A stretch of DNA of 64,000 nt from Streptomyces sp. GSL17-111 (GCF_037911585.1 NZ_JBAJNS010000001.1:5739001-5803000), one strand, 5' to 3'. Positions 25,462 to 33,764 are shown, counted from the first letter of the stretch. Numbers and translations: made by a program. Notes: a model not told the origin generated them from the sequence alone.

Positions 25462-26366
25462 GCGCACCCCGGCACACCCCCGACCGCCCCTGGCGCGGCG
25501 TCATGGTGGCCACCACCCTCCCCCTGAAGGACGACCTGTCGATCGACCACGACGCCTACGCCGAGCACGTCCGCTCCCTGCTCGACGCCGGGTGCGACGG
25601 CGTCGTCCCGAACGGCTCGCTGGGGGAGTACCAGACCCTCACCGACGACGAGCGCGCCCGCGTCGTGCGCACCGCGGTGGAGGCCGCCGGAGACGGCAGC
25701 CGGGTCATGGCCGGCGTCTCCGCCTACGGCAGCACGGAGGCCGCGCGCTGGGCCGAGCAGGCCGCCCGGGCCGGCGCCGGCTCCGCCCTGCTGCTGCCGC
25801 CCAACGCCTACCGCGCCGACGACGCGGAGGTCCGTGCCCACTACGCCGAGGTCGCGGGCGTCGGACTTCCCGTCGTCGCCTACAACAACCCCCACGACAC
25901 CCGCGTCGACCTCACCCCCCGGCTCCTGGCCGAACTGCACGCCCGGCAGCACATCGTGGCGGTCAAGGAGTTCAGCGGGGACGTGCGACGGGCCTACGAG
26001 ATCGCCGAGTCCGCCCCCGGTCTCGACCTGCTCGTCGGTGCCGACGACGTCCTCCTCGAACTCGCCCTCGCCGGCGCCGTCGGCTGGATCGCGGGCTATC
26101 CCAACGCCCTGCCGCACTCCTGCGTCGCGCTGTACCGGGCCGCCGTCACCCGGGACCTGGACACCGCCCTGCCCCTCTACCGCGCCCTGCACCCGCTTCT
26201 GCGCTGGGACACCCGGCACGTGTTCGTCCAGGCCATCAAGGCGTCCATGGACCTCGCCGGACGCCCCGGAGGCCCCTGCCGTCCGCCGCGCTCCCCCCTG
26301 GACCCCGAAGCGAGCGCGGCCGTCCGCTCGGCGACGGAGAAGGCCGTCGCCGACGGCCTGGCGTGA
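25458..26366 (+). CDS. DHDPS-family lyase, likely 1-pyrroline-4-hydroxy-2-carboxylate deaminase
   Basis: This 302-residue protein belongs to the dihydrodipicolinate synthase/N-acetylneuraminate lyase family. It has GVVPNGSLGEYQTLTDDER near the N-terminus, the conserved tyrosine in VVAYNNPHDT and the Schiff-base lysine in IVAVKEFSGD. In hydroxyproline pathways a family member deaminates pyrroline-4-hydroxy-2-carboxylate to 2-oxoglutarate semialdehyde. Position between the dehydrogenase and the epimerase and aldehyde dehydrogenase genes supports that role over lysine synthesis. The ATG overlaps the preceding stop (ATGA). Confidence 0.85.
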   Translation: MSAPRHTPDRPWRGVMVATTLPLKDDLSIDHDAYAEHVRSLLDAGCDGVVPNGSLGEYQTLTDDERARVVRTAVEAAGDGSRVMAGVSAYGSTEAARWAEQAARAGAGSALLLPPNAYRADDAEVRAHYAEVAGVGLPVVAYNNPHDTRVDLTPRLLAELHARQHIVAVKEFSGDVRRAYEIAESAPGLDLLVGADDVLLELALAGAVGWIAGYPNALPHSCVALYRAAVTRDLDTALPLYRALHPLLRWDTRHVFVQAIKASMDLAGRPGGPCRPPRSPLDPEASAAVRSATEKAVADGLA

Positions 26367-26403
26367 CCCCGCCCCTCCGGAACCAGCCCGCAGGAGAAGA
26401 GCC

Positions 26404-27405
26404 ATGCGCAGCCGCCATGTCTTCCACGCCGTCGACTCCCACACCGAGGGCATGCCCACCCGCGTCGTCACCGGAGGCGTCGCGCCCGTCCCCGGCGCCA
26501 CCATGGCCGAACGGCGCACGTACTTCACGCGACACCTGGACCACATCCGCACCCTGCTGATGAACGAACCGCGCGGACACGCCGCCATGAGCGGCGCGAT
26601 CCTGCAGCCGCCCACCCGCCCCGACGCCGACTGGGGAGTCCTCTACATCGAGGTGTCCGGCTGCCTGCCCATGTGCGGTCACGGCACGATCGGTGTCGCC
26701 ACGGTCCTGGTGGAGACGGGCATGGTGGCGGTGACCGAACCGGTGACGACCGTCCGCCTGGACACCCCGGCCGGGCTCGTCACCGCCGAGGTCCACGTGG
26801 CCGACGGCCACGCCCACGCGGTGACGCTTCGCAACGTCCCGTCCTTCGCGGCCGCACTCGGAGCGACCGTCGACGTCCCCGGCTTCGGAAGCGTCACCTA
26901 CGACCTGGCCTACGGCGGCAACTTCTACGCCATCCTCCCCCTCGCCGAACTCGGGCTGCCCTTCGAACGCTCACACAAGCAGGAGATCCTGCACGCCGGC
27001 CTTGAGGTCATGGCAGCGATCAACGCGGCGGGTGAGCCCACGCACCCCGAGGACCCCGGCATCACCGGCTGCCACCACGTCCAGTTCCTCGCCCCCGGAT
27101 CGGACGCCGCACGCTCGCGCAACGCGATGGCCATCCACCCCGGATGGTTCGACCGGTCGCCCTGCGGCACCGGCACCTCGGCCCGGATGGCGCAACTGCA
27201 CGCCCGGGGCGAACTTCCCCTGCACCGCGAGTTCCGCAACGAGTCGTTCCTGGGCACCGCCTTCACCGGCCGGCTGGTGGCCGAGACCGAGGTCGCCGGC
27301 CGGCCCGCCGTGGTGCCGACGTTCACGGGGAGCGCCTGGATCACCGGCACCGCCCAGTTCCTCCTCGACCCCACCGACCCGTTCCCGGAAGGCTTCCTGC
27401 TGTGA
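26404..27405 (+). CDS. 4-hydroxyproline 2-epimerase (proline racemase family)
   Basis: A 333-residue proline-racemase-fold enzyme. Both catalytic cysteines are present: C91 in LPMCGHGTIG and C254 in DRSPCGTGTSA. Two cysteines indicate an epimerase or racemase, whereas trans-3-hydroxyproline dehydratases have Thr at the second place. The start (HVFHAVDSHTEGMPTRVV) and LLMNEPRGH are family landmarks. It would convert trans-4-hydroxy-L-proline to cis-4-hydroxy-D-proline, the substrate of the dehydrogenase set. AGGAGAAG precedes the ATG, and the stop overlaps the aldehyde dehydrogenase start. Confidence 0.92.
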   Translation: MRSRHVFHAVDSHTEGMPTRVVTGGVAPVPGATMAERRTYFTRHLDHIRTLLMNEPRGHAAMSGAILQPPTRPDADWGVLYIEVSGCLPMCGHGTIGVATVLVETGMVAVTEPVTTVRLDTPAGLVTAEVHVADGHAHAVTLRNVPSFAAALGATVDVPGFGSVTYDLAYGGNFYAILPLAELGLPFERSHKQEILHAGLEVMAAINAAGEPTHPEDPGITGCHHVQFLAPGSDAARSRNAMAIHPGWFDRSPCGTGTSARMAQLHARGELPLHREFRNESFLGTAFTGRLVAETEVAGRPAVVPTFTGSAWITGTAQFLLDPTDPFPEGFLL

Positions 27406-28823
27406 ACCGCGACCGCGCACAGAAGGTGGACGGCCCGCTCGTCTCACGCAACCCCGCCGATCCCGGCGACATCGTCATCGAACTGCACGGCTGCGGCCCC
27501 GACACCGTCACCGGCGCGGTCCACCGGGCCTCCCGGGCCCAAGCGGAATGGCTCGCCGCCGGCGCGGGCGAGCGGTCCGCGGCCCTGCGCCGGGCCGCGG
27601 ACGCCGTGGAGGCCGCGTCCGAGGAGCTGGCCGGACTCCTGGTCAGGGAGGTCGGCAAACCGCTCACCGAGGCGCGCGGCGAACTGGCGCGCACGGCGGC
27701 GATCTGGCGCTACTACGCCCAGTTCCCCTACGACGCCACCGGGGCGGTCCACGAGCCGGCCTCCGGGCCCGGGCTGCTGCTCACCCGGCGACGGCCGCAC
27801 GGTGTCGCCGGGCTGATCACCCCGTGGAACTTCCCGCTGGCCATTCCCTCCTGGAAGGCCGCCCCGGCCCTGGCCGCGGGCAACGCCGTGCTCCTCAAGC
27901 CCGCGCCCGAGGCGACGGCGTGCGCGCTGCGGCTGGCCGAGGTCCTCGGGCGGGCCCTGCCCACCGACCTGCTGCGGGTCGTTCCCGGCGGTGCCGACGT
28001 CGGCACCCGCCTGATCGATCTGGCCGACGTCGTCTCCTTCACCGGGTCGACCGCCGTCGGGGCCGGGGTCGCCCGTGCCGCCGCCGCCCGTGGCGTCCCC
28101 GTCCAGGCGGAGATGGGCGGCCACAACGCCGCCGTGGTCCTGCCCGACGCCGACCCGGAACGTGCCGCGGCGGACATCGCCGTCGCCATCGCCGGATACG
28201 CGGGGCAGAAGTGCACCGCGACCCGACGGGTGATCGCCGTGGGGAACGCGTTGCCGCACCTGCGTGCGGCACTGGCCGAGGCGCTGCGGGAGCTGCCCGC
28301 CCGCGCTCCCCACACGGCGGACACGGTCTGCGGGCCCGTCATCTCGCGAACGGCTCTCGACCGCGTCGTCGGGGCCCGTGACGGCGCCCTGCGCTCCGGA
28401 GCCCGTGCGCTGGCCGGCGCGGGCGCTCGCCGGTCCGGCCCGGACACGGGCTGGTACACCGACCCCGTGCTGCTGGAGCAGGTCCCCGCCCACCACGAAC
28501 TGCACCGCCGCGAAACCTTCGGCCCCCTCGCCGTCTTGTCGGGCGCGGCGGACCTGGACGAGGCCGTCCGCGCCGCGAACAGCACGCCGTACGGCCTGGT
28601 CACCTCCCTGCACACCGGCGACCTGGACGTCGCCCTCGCGGCGCTGGACCGCCTGACCACCGGCATGCTGCGCGTCAACGCCCCCACCACGGGAGTCGAC
28701 TTCCACCTTCCCTTCGGTGGGGAGAAGGAATCCGGCATCGGTATGAGGGAACAGGGGCGCGCCGCATTGGACTTCTACACCTCAAGCCGCACGGTCTCGT
28801 TCCTGCCCGCCGTGCCGGCCTGA
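27402..28823 (+). CDS. aldehyde dehydrogenase, likely 2-oxoglutarate semialdehyde dehydrogenase
   Basis: The 473-residue protein is a standard NAD(P)-dependent aldehyde dehydrogenase: ITPWNFPLAIPSWK, SFTGSTAVG, the catalytic Glu region EMGGHNAAVV, the nucleophile in YAGQKCTATRR, ETFGPLAVL and PFGGEKESGIG. In this operon it most simply oxidises 2-oxoglutarate semialdehyde to 2-oxoglutarate, the last step of hydroxyproline breakdown. The GTG overlaps the epimerase stop (GTGA). Sequence alone does not fix the substrate within the family. Confidence 0.88.
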   Translation: MNRDRAQKVDGPLVSRNPADPGDIVIELHGCGPDTVTGAVHRASRAQAEWLAAGAGERSAALRRAADAVEAASEELAGLLVREVGKPLTEARGELARTAAIWRYYAQFPYDATGAVHEPASGPGLLLTRRRPHGVAGLITPWNFPLAIPSWKAAPALAAGNAVLLKPAPEATACALRLAEVLGRALPTDLLRVVPGGADVGTRLIDLADVVSFTGSTAVGAGVARAAAARGVPVQAEMGGHNAAVVLPDADPERAAADIAVAIAGYAGQKCTATRRVIAVGNALPHLRAALAEALRELPARAPHTADTVCGPVISRTALDRVVGARDGALRSGARALAGAGARRSGPDTGWYTDPVLLEQVPAHHELHRRETFGPLAVLSGAADLDEAVRAANSTPYGLVTSLHTGDLDVALAALDRLTTGMLRVNAPTTGVDFHLPFGGEKESGIGMREQGRAALDFYTSSRTVSFLPAVPA

Positions 28824-28839
28824 GCCCGCCGCGCGACGG

Positions 28840-28888
28840 CCCCCTCGGCCGCCGGTGCGCCGGGGTTCGGTCGTCCAGGCCGAGGGGG
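28840..28888 (+). terminator. terminator of the hydroxyproline operon
   Basis: An 11-bp perfect stem: CCCCCTCGGCC at 28840-28850 pairs with GGCCGAGGGGG at 28878-28888, with a 27-base loop, directly after the aldehyde dehydrogenase gene. Confidence 0.65.
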
Positions 28889-28908
28889 ACAGAGCGCAGT
28901 CGCTCGCA

Positions 28909-28925
28909 ACGTGACATTGTATAGT
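28909..28925 (+). promoter_or_regulatory. operator and -10 of the GntR gene
   Basis: ACGTGACAT (28909-28917) is followed after two bases by TATAGT (28920-28925), a good -10 hexamer. A GGAGGG ribosome site at 28941 precedes the ATG at 28952. The layout suggests negative autoregulation by the encoded GntR protein. Confidence 0.6.
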
Positions 28926-28951
28926 GGGCGGCCGGTCCACGGAGGGAACCC

Positions 28952-29665
28952 ATGAGCGAGCCGCAGTCCCGGAAACTCGTCTCGGTGCGGGAGCACCTGC
29001 GTGATCAGGTGGCCAATGCCCTCCGGGCCGCACTGATCGCGGGCGAACTGCAGCCCGGGGCCATCTACTCCGCCCCCGCGTTGGCCGCCGAGTACGGCGT
29101 CTCCGCGACACCCGTGCGCGAGGCCATGCTGGACCTGGCGCGCGAAGGACTGGTAGAGCCGGTGCGCAACAAGGGCTTCCGCGTCACCGAACTGTCCGAG
29201 CGGGATCTGGACGAGTTCACCGAGATCCGCGCGCTGATCGAGATCCCGACCGTGGGCCGGGTGACGAGGTCGGTTCCCCCCGAGCGGCTGGAGGCCCTTC
29301 GCCCCGTGGCCGAGGAGATCGTGGCCGCCGCGCGTGCCGGTGACCTCATCGGCTACCTGGAGGCCGATCGTCGCTTCCACCTCGGGCTGCTCTCGCTCGC
29401 CGGCAACGCCCGCCTCGTCGAGGCGGTGAGTGACCTGCGCAAACGCTCCCGGCTCTACGGCCTGACCGAACTCGCCGAAGCCGGGATGCTGGTCGCCTCC
29501 GCCGAGGAGCACGCCGAGTTGCTGGACCTCATGCTGGCCGGGAACGTGGCGGCGGCCGAGGAGCACATGCGCCGTCACCTGTCCCATGTGCGCTCCCTGT
29601 GGGCCGCGCGGAAGCAGGACGAGCCCGAACGCAAGCCGCCGTCCCGACGGCTGAAAGCCCGCTGA
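28952..29665 (+). CDS. GntR-family regulator with FCD domain
   Basis: This 237-residue protein has an N-terminal winged HTH (VREHLRDQVANALRAALIAGELQPG; YGVSATPVREAMLDLAREGLVE) and an all-helical FCD effector domain. The metal-ligand pattern is visible in YLEADRRFHLGLL, AEEHAELLDLML and MRRHLSHV. FCD regulators usually bind small carboxylates or amino acids and release DNA on binding. It stands between the hydroxyproline operon and the convergent aminopeptidase gene, and an AYGTNACAT palindrome lies in its own promoter and in three neighbouring ones, so it is the likely repressor of collagen/hydroxyproline use. Confidence 0.9.
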   Translation: MSEPQSRKLVSVREHLRDQVANALRAALIAGELQPGAIYSAPALAAEYGVSATPVREAMLDLAREGLVEPVRNKGFRVTELSERDLDEFTEIRALIEIPTVGRVTRSVPPERLEALRPVAEEIVAAARAGDLIGYLEADRRFHLGLLSLAGNARLVEAVSDLRKRSRLYGLTELAEAGMLVASAEEHAELLDLMLAGNVAAAEEHMRRHLSHVRSLWAARKQDEPERKPPSRRLKAR

Positions 29666-29696
29666 CCCGCGCCGGTCCACGGCGCGCGCGGACGCA

Positions 29697-29733
29697 CGGC
29701 AGGGGCGGCTCCGGCCGCGCACACCCCCTGCCG
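29697..29733. terminator. bidirectional terminator between gntR-like and aminopeptidase genes
   Basis: CGGCAGGGG at 29697-29705 pairs with CCCCTGCCG at 29725-29733 (9 bp, 19-base loop), between the two convergent stop codons. Confidence 0.55.
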
Positions 29734-29745
29734 GCGGCAGCCGCC

Positions 29746-31209
29746 TCATCCTTCCAACAGCGTCCCCATCCACTCCTCCACGCCGTCCGCGGTCCGGGGG
29801 AGGGCGGACGACATCAGCCGAGCTCCGTCCCCGGTGATCACCAGATCGTCCTCGATGCGCACGCCCATGCCCCGCAGCTCGACGGGCAAGGTCTCGTCGT
29901 CGGGCTGCAGGTACAGCCCCGGCTCCACTGTGAGGACCTGCCCCTCCTCCAGCACGCCTTCGACGTAGGCGCCCGCACGTGCTGTGGCGCAGTCGTGCAC
30001 GTCCATGCCGAGCATGTGGCCGCTGCCGCACAGGGTGTAGCGACGGTGGAGGCCGCTGTCCCCGGCCAGTTCGTCCAGGGGCGCCTTGAGCACGCCCCAA
30101 TCGCGCAGGCCTTCGGCGATCACCCGCATCGCGGCCCGATGGAAGTCGCGGAACGGAACGCCCGGACGCAGCGCGGCGATACCGGCCTCCTGTGCCGCCA
30201 GGACCAGTTCGTAGACCTGCCGCTGCACCGGTGAGAACCGTCCCGACAGCGGCAGGGTGCGGGTGATGTCGGCGGTGTACAGGGTGTCGGTCTCGACACC
30301 CGCGTCCAGGAGCAGAAGCTGGGAGGCGTCCAGCGGTCCGTCGTTGCGCACCCAGTGCAGCACGCAGGCATGGGCTCCCGCGGCCGCGATCGTCTCGTAG
30401 CCCGTGCCGTTGCCCTCGGTGCGGGCCCGCAGGTTGAAGACGCCCTCGACCCATCGCTCACCCCGGGGATGGCGCAGCGCTCGGGGCAGGGCACGCACCA
30501 CGTCCTCGAAGCCCGCGGTGGTGTGATCCACCGCGAGCTGCAGCTGTTCGACCTCCCACGCCTCCTTGACCAGGCGCAGCTCGGACAGACAGGCGGCCAG
30601 TTCCCTCTCCCGCGGCCGCTCCGCATCGCCGGACGTCCGGGGCTCGACGAGAGCGTCGACGGCACCGTCGACACCGGTCAGCACCCGGGTGGGCGGCTGA
30701 GGACCCGACAGCGCCCCGGGCAGCTCGTCGAGGTGGCGGCACTCGATACCGGTCAGCGCTTCCGCCTCCTCCAGGTCCGGACGGGGGCCGACCCAGAACT
30801 CGCCGTACCGGCGGTCGCGGTAGAACTCCTCACCCGTGCGCGGAGAGCGCGGCCGCAGGTAGAGCACCGCATGGTGCCCCTGGGGCCCGGAGGGTTCCAT
30901 GAGGAGCACGTTGTCCGGCTGGTCCTCTCCGGTGAGGCCGGTCAGCCAGGCGTAGGCGGTGTGCGGGCGGAAGTGGTGGTCGCAGTCGTTGGACCGGGTG
31001 GTCAGCCGTCCGGCCGGCAGGACGAGCCGCTCGCCGGGGAAGTGCGCGGACAGGCGGGCCCGGCGGCTGAGAGTGGCGCCGCCGCGGGGGGCGCGCACGG
31101 GGTGGTCCAGGGTGGAAGGAGCCCACCCACCGCTCATGAACGACGCCAGGGCGGGGGAGACCGGAAGGTCGTGGCTGCCGGTAGTGATGCGGGCCGAGGG
31201 TGGAGTCAT
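29746..31209 (-). CDS. Xaa-Pro aminopeptidase (M24B, PepP type)
   Basis: The 487-residue protein has an N-terminal aminopeptidase-P domain (FRPHTAYAWLTGLTGE) and a C-terminal pita-bread fold. All five metal ligands are visible: Asp in LLLDAGVETDT and YTADITRTLP, His in GSGHMLGMDVHD, Glu in VLTVEPGLYL, and Glu in GVRIEDDLVI. The family removes N-terminal residues from X-Pro peptides and also accepts X-Hyp in some members, a useful step for collagen fragments with repeated Gly-Pro-Hyp. The promoter carries the same palindrome as the hydroxyproline operon. GGAG precedes the ATG at 31209. Confidence 0.9.
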   Translation of the reverse strand: MTPPSARITTGSHDLPVSPALASFMSGGWAPSTLDHPVRAPRGGATLSRRARLSAHFPGERLVLPAGRLTTRSNDCDHHFRPHTAYAWLTGLTGEDQPDNVLLMEPSGPQGHHAVLYLRPRSPRTGEEFYRDRRYGEFWVGPRPDLEEAEALTGIECRHLDELPGALSGPQPPTRVLTGVDGAVDALVEPRTSGDAERPRERELAACLSELRLVKEAWEVEQLQLAVDHTTAGFEDVVRALPRALRHPRGERWVEGVFNLRARTEGNGTGYETIAAAGAHACVLHWVRNDGPLDASQLLLLDAGVETDTLYTADITRTLPLSGRFSPVQRQVYELVLAAQEAGIAALRPGVPFRDFHRAAMRVIAEGLRDWGVLKAPLDELAGDSGLHRRYTLCGSGHMLGMDVHDCATARAGAYVEGVLEEGQVLTVEPGLYLQPDDETLPVELRGMGVRIEDDLVITGDGARLMSSALPRTADGVEEWMGTLLEG

Positions 31210-31242
31210 GCCAGCTCCGGAGAATCGGGGGAGGGATAATGC

Positions 31243-31253
31243 AATGTTACATT
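31243..31253 (-). promoter_or_regulatory. operator-like palindrome of the Xaa-Pro aminopeptidase gene
   Basis: AATGTTACATT is the most symmetric of the four AYGTNACAT sites. On the minus strand it is followed by CATTAT, a possible -10, about 34-39 bases before the start codon. Confidence 0.55.
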
Positions 31254-31465
31254 GTTATGGCACTCACCTGAAGATGCCGTCCCCCGAAGCGGAACCTCCC
31301 TACCGCCCCTCTGTCGCTGGGCCGTCCAAGCTGGCCCGGCCTCACGTGCAGGCCGGACCGCGGCGCTCGTGGACGACCACACCCCGGAAGTCGGTGCGCC
31401 GTCGGATGGGAGGGCTGGCCGCGTTCTCGGGAAGGCGCGGACCGGATGGTCCGGATTCCAGTCCC

Positions 31466-31840
31466 TCAGGCCCCGTCCGGCGCGGTGAGCAGACTGCCCA
31501 TGGCGGCGAGCACCGACGGCTCGACCCGGTAGTAGACCCAGGTGCCGCGCCGCTCGGAGGTGAGCAGTCCGGCCTCCTTGAGCTTCTTCAGGTGGTGGGA
31601 GACCGTGGGCCGGGAGACGCCCACGTCGGAGATGTCGCACACGCAGGCCTCCCCGCCCTCGTAGGAGGCCACCGCGGAGAACAGCTGCAGGCGCACCGGG
31701 TCGCCGAGCGCACGGAACATCCGGGAGGCCGTCTCGGCCTCCTCGGCGTTCATCGGACGCTCGGTCAGCGGCGGACAGCAGGGCACCACGGCCCGGCCGT
31801 TCGCGGGCTCCAGCAGCGGCAGCGCCTTGGTGTTCGACAT
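31466..31840 (-). CDS. ArsR/SmtB-family transcriptional regulator
   Basis: The 124-residue protein from ATG 31840 has the winged-HTH of the ArsR family (FRALGDPVRLQLFSAV; VSRPTVSHHLKKLKEAGLL; RRGTWVYYRV). It also has the metalloid-binding motif EACVCDIS in the alpha-3 helix and an extra CC pair near residue 21. Such proteins sense As(III)/Sb(III) and repress efflux or detoxification genes, but no arsenic gene is found next to it in this window. A partly symmetric ATGTTGACACAT lies just upstream (31847-31858) and may be its own operator. The very long frame extending upstream is a shadow of the P450 gene. Confidence 0.88.
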   Translation of the reverse strand: MSNTKALPLLEPANGRAVVPCCPPLTERPMNAEEAETASRMFRALGDPVRLQLFSAVASYEGGEACVCDISDVGVSRPTVSHHLKKLKEAGLLTSERRGTWVYYRVEPSVLAAMGSLLTAPDGA

Positions 31841-31939
31841 ACGTCTATGTTGACACATGTCTAACCAGGCCTGGGGTGCGTCACCGCACGAGGGCCGGGC
31901 CACCCCAGCCCTTCTGGCAGCCTGGCCACGCGGCGACGT

Positions 31940-32130
31940 CCACGCCCGAACTCCGGACCGGGTCTGCCAGGTCCGGCGGCCACCTCGGCGGCCCCCTCCG
32001 TAGCGCCTCGCCACCCTTTCGGCGGCCTTGACGCTCTGGGAATCGATCGCAGTCGCGACCGCCGGGGGAGCTTTGCCCATCTCGCGGCGAGGTCGGCCGG
32101 GGAGGTGGTAGCGGATCCGGTCGACCACCC
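31940..32130 (-). pseudogene. IS5-family transposase relic
   Basis: One minus-strand frame reads DRIRYHL, then PPAVATAIDSQSVKAAERV, close to the block around the first catalytic Asp (the I-D-S-Q-S-V-K motif) of actinobacterial IS5-type transposases. Sequence on either side is low complexity and lacks the rest of the DDE domain, a start, and terminal repeats. It is a decayed fragment, not an active element. Confidence 0.5.
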
Positions 32131-32252
32131 CGGTGGCGGCTCCCGTTCCAGTCTCCGGGCATCCAAGATCAAGGGGAAGCTTCAGGCTCTGTGGGGACGG
32201 TCGCTGGGAACCCCCGGCCTGCCTCTCCGGCCCGTCAGCACATCCCGTGCAG

Positions 32253-32292
32253 AGGTAGGGGTTGAGGCTAGGGGTGCGTTCCGTCTTAGCGT
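32253..32292 (+). promoter_or_regulatory. shared promoter element before the P450 gene
   Basis: AGGTAGGGGTTG (32253-32264) is followed after 22 bases by TAGCGT (32287-32292), a -10-like hexamer 47 bases before the P450 start. The same pair with a 21-base gap occurs before the first PKS gene. A second CTAGGGGTG lies inside the spacer. Confidence 0.5.
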
Positions 32293-32338
32293 GAAGGCCG
32301 GGGCGGACGGGCTGCCCCACGCGCGGTGGGGTGGCGGC

Positions 32339-33583
32339 ATGTCGGAACTCGAGGCGGAGCGCAGAGCTCGGTACCAGGCGACCGTTGTGCAGGATTTCCT
32401 GCGCAAGACGGCCGCGGAGGGCGACCCGTACGCCGCCATCCTGCTGGTGCCCGACAGTCCCTACCCGCTCTACGAGGAGATCCGGGCGCGCGGGACGCTG
32501 CACCGCAGCGCGGTCGGCGCCTGGACGACCGCCAGCCACCGCGTCGCCAACCAGATCCTGCGGGACCGGCGGTTCGGCGTCCGCACGGCGGAGGGGGCCA
32601 AGCCCCCGGAGTTCATGCCGTTCGACAACTCCATGCTCGGGCTCGACCCGCCCGACCACACCCGGCTGCGCCGGCTCGCCACGCCCTCGCTCAACCCGCG
32701 CAGGCTCGCCCACTGGCAGCCGCACGTCGAGCGGTTCACCGGCGAGCTGGTCGACGAGATGCTGGCCGGTCGTGACCGGGTCAACTTCATGAGGGCCTTC
32801 GCCCAGCAGCTCCCGCTGCGTGTGATCGGCGATCTGGTCGGTATCCCTCCCCGCCACCGGCAGCTGTTCTTCCGGCTCAGCCGCCGCATGGCGTATCTGC
32901 TCGACGGTGTGGCCACCGTCCCGGCGGCGCGGGGTGCGGCCGCCGCCATCGAGGAGATGACGGTGATGTTCCACGACATCATCGCCGAACGGAGGGCCGA
33001 CCCGCGCGAGGACTTGATCAGCGACCTGCTGCCGGCCGTCGAGGACGGCCGGCTGACCATGGACGAGATGGTCCCGTTGTGTATGTTCCTGCCGCTCGCC
33101 GGCACCGAGACCACCGTCAACCTCATCGGCAACGGACTGCTGGCCCTGCTCGAACACCCCGAGCAGTGGAAGATGCTGGTCGCTGATCCGTCGCTGGCGC
33201 CCGCCGTCGTACGGGAGACCCTGCGGTACGACGCGCCGGTGCAGCAGTACCGCCGGATCGCGCACACCGACATCGAACTGGAGGGCGAGCTGGTCGCCAC
33301 CGGCGAGGAGGTGACGATCTGCGCGGGCGGAACCAACCGGGACCCCGAGGCCTATCCCGACCCCGGGCGGTTCGACATCACGCGGGACCCCGGGCCGGAG
33401 AACCTGGCCTTCTCCTCGGGCATCCACTTCTGCCTCGGCGCCGCGCTCGCCCGCATGGAGGCGGAGACCGCGCTCGCCGCGCTCGCCGAGCGGGTTCCGG
33501 GGATCCGTCAGGACGGCCCGGTGCGCCGACGCGGCTCCTTCATCATCCGCGGGATGCTCCAGTTCCCCGTCGCCCTGCGCTGA
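32339..33583 (+). CDS. cytochrome P450 monooxygenase
   Basis: A 414-residue soluble bacterial P450. It has the I-helix oxygen-binding LAGTETTVN, the K-helix ETLR, a meander-region YPDPGRFDITRDPGPENLAF, and the heme loop SSGIHFCLGAALARME with Cys365 as axial ligand. The ATG at 32339 has a GGTGG-like site. It is 181 bp upstream of the first PKS gene and shares its promoter element, so it most likely hydroxylates or epoxidises the polyketide after assembly. A ferredoxin partner is not seen in the window. Confidence 0.93.
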   Translation: MSELEAERRARYQATVVQDFLRKTAAEGDPYAAILLVPDSPYPLYEEIRARGTLHRSAVGAWTTASHRVANQILRDRRFGVRTAEGAKPPEFMPFDNSMLGLDPPDHTRLRRLATPSLNPRRLAHWQPHVERFTGELVDEMLAGRDRVNFMRAFAQQLPLRVIGDLVGIPPRHRQLFFRLSRRMAYLLDGVATVPAARGAAAAIEEMTVMFHDIIAERRADPREDLISDLLPAVEDGRLTMDEMVPLCMFLPLAGTETTVNLIGNGLLALLEHPEQWKMLVADPSLAPAVVRETLRYDAPVQQYRRIAHTDIELEGELVATGEEVTICAGGTNRDPEAYPDPGRFDITRDPGPENLAFSSGIHFCLGAALARMEAETALAALAERVPGIRQDGPVRRRGSFIIRGMLQFPVALR

Positions 33584-33635
33584 AGACCTGCGGTGCGCGG
33601 GCGAGATGAGGCGAGATAAGGGGCGCCGCCCCACC

Positions 33636-33674
33636 AGGTAGGGGTTGCCCGCCTTCACGGGCCGTCCATAGCGT
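33636..33674 (+). promoter_or_regulatory. shared promoter element before the first PKS gene
   Basis: AGGTAGGGGTTG (33636-33647) is followed after 21 bases by TAGCGT (33669-33674). The start codon at 33765 lies 91 bases further on. The match to the P450 promoter suggests one regulator for both. Confidence 0.5.
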
Positions 33675-33764
33675 CGCGGACGCGGACGCCCTGAACGCAG
33701 CGCCCGCAGCATGACGGCCCCGGGTGGACCGTGGCCGAGCGGCAGCCTGGAAGGTACCGGGAAC

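Larger units (their letters stand above)
31841..32338. other. gene-poor boundary with transposase relic and PKS-type promoter
   Basis: No intact gene is seen in these 498 bases. They hold a candidate ArsR operator at the left, an IS5-type transposase fragment in the middle, and at the right the AGGTAGGGGTTG promoter element also found before the PKS gene. The stretch separates the collagen island from the PKS cluster. Confidence 0.6.

Noticed and set aside
26404..27405. Trans-3-hydroxyproline dehydratase for the proline-racemase-family gene
   Set aside because: Both catalytic cysteines (91 and 254) are present, whereas dehydratases carry Thr at the second position.
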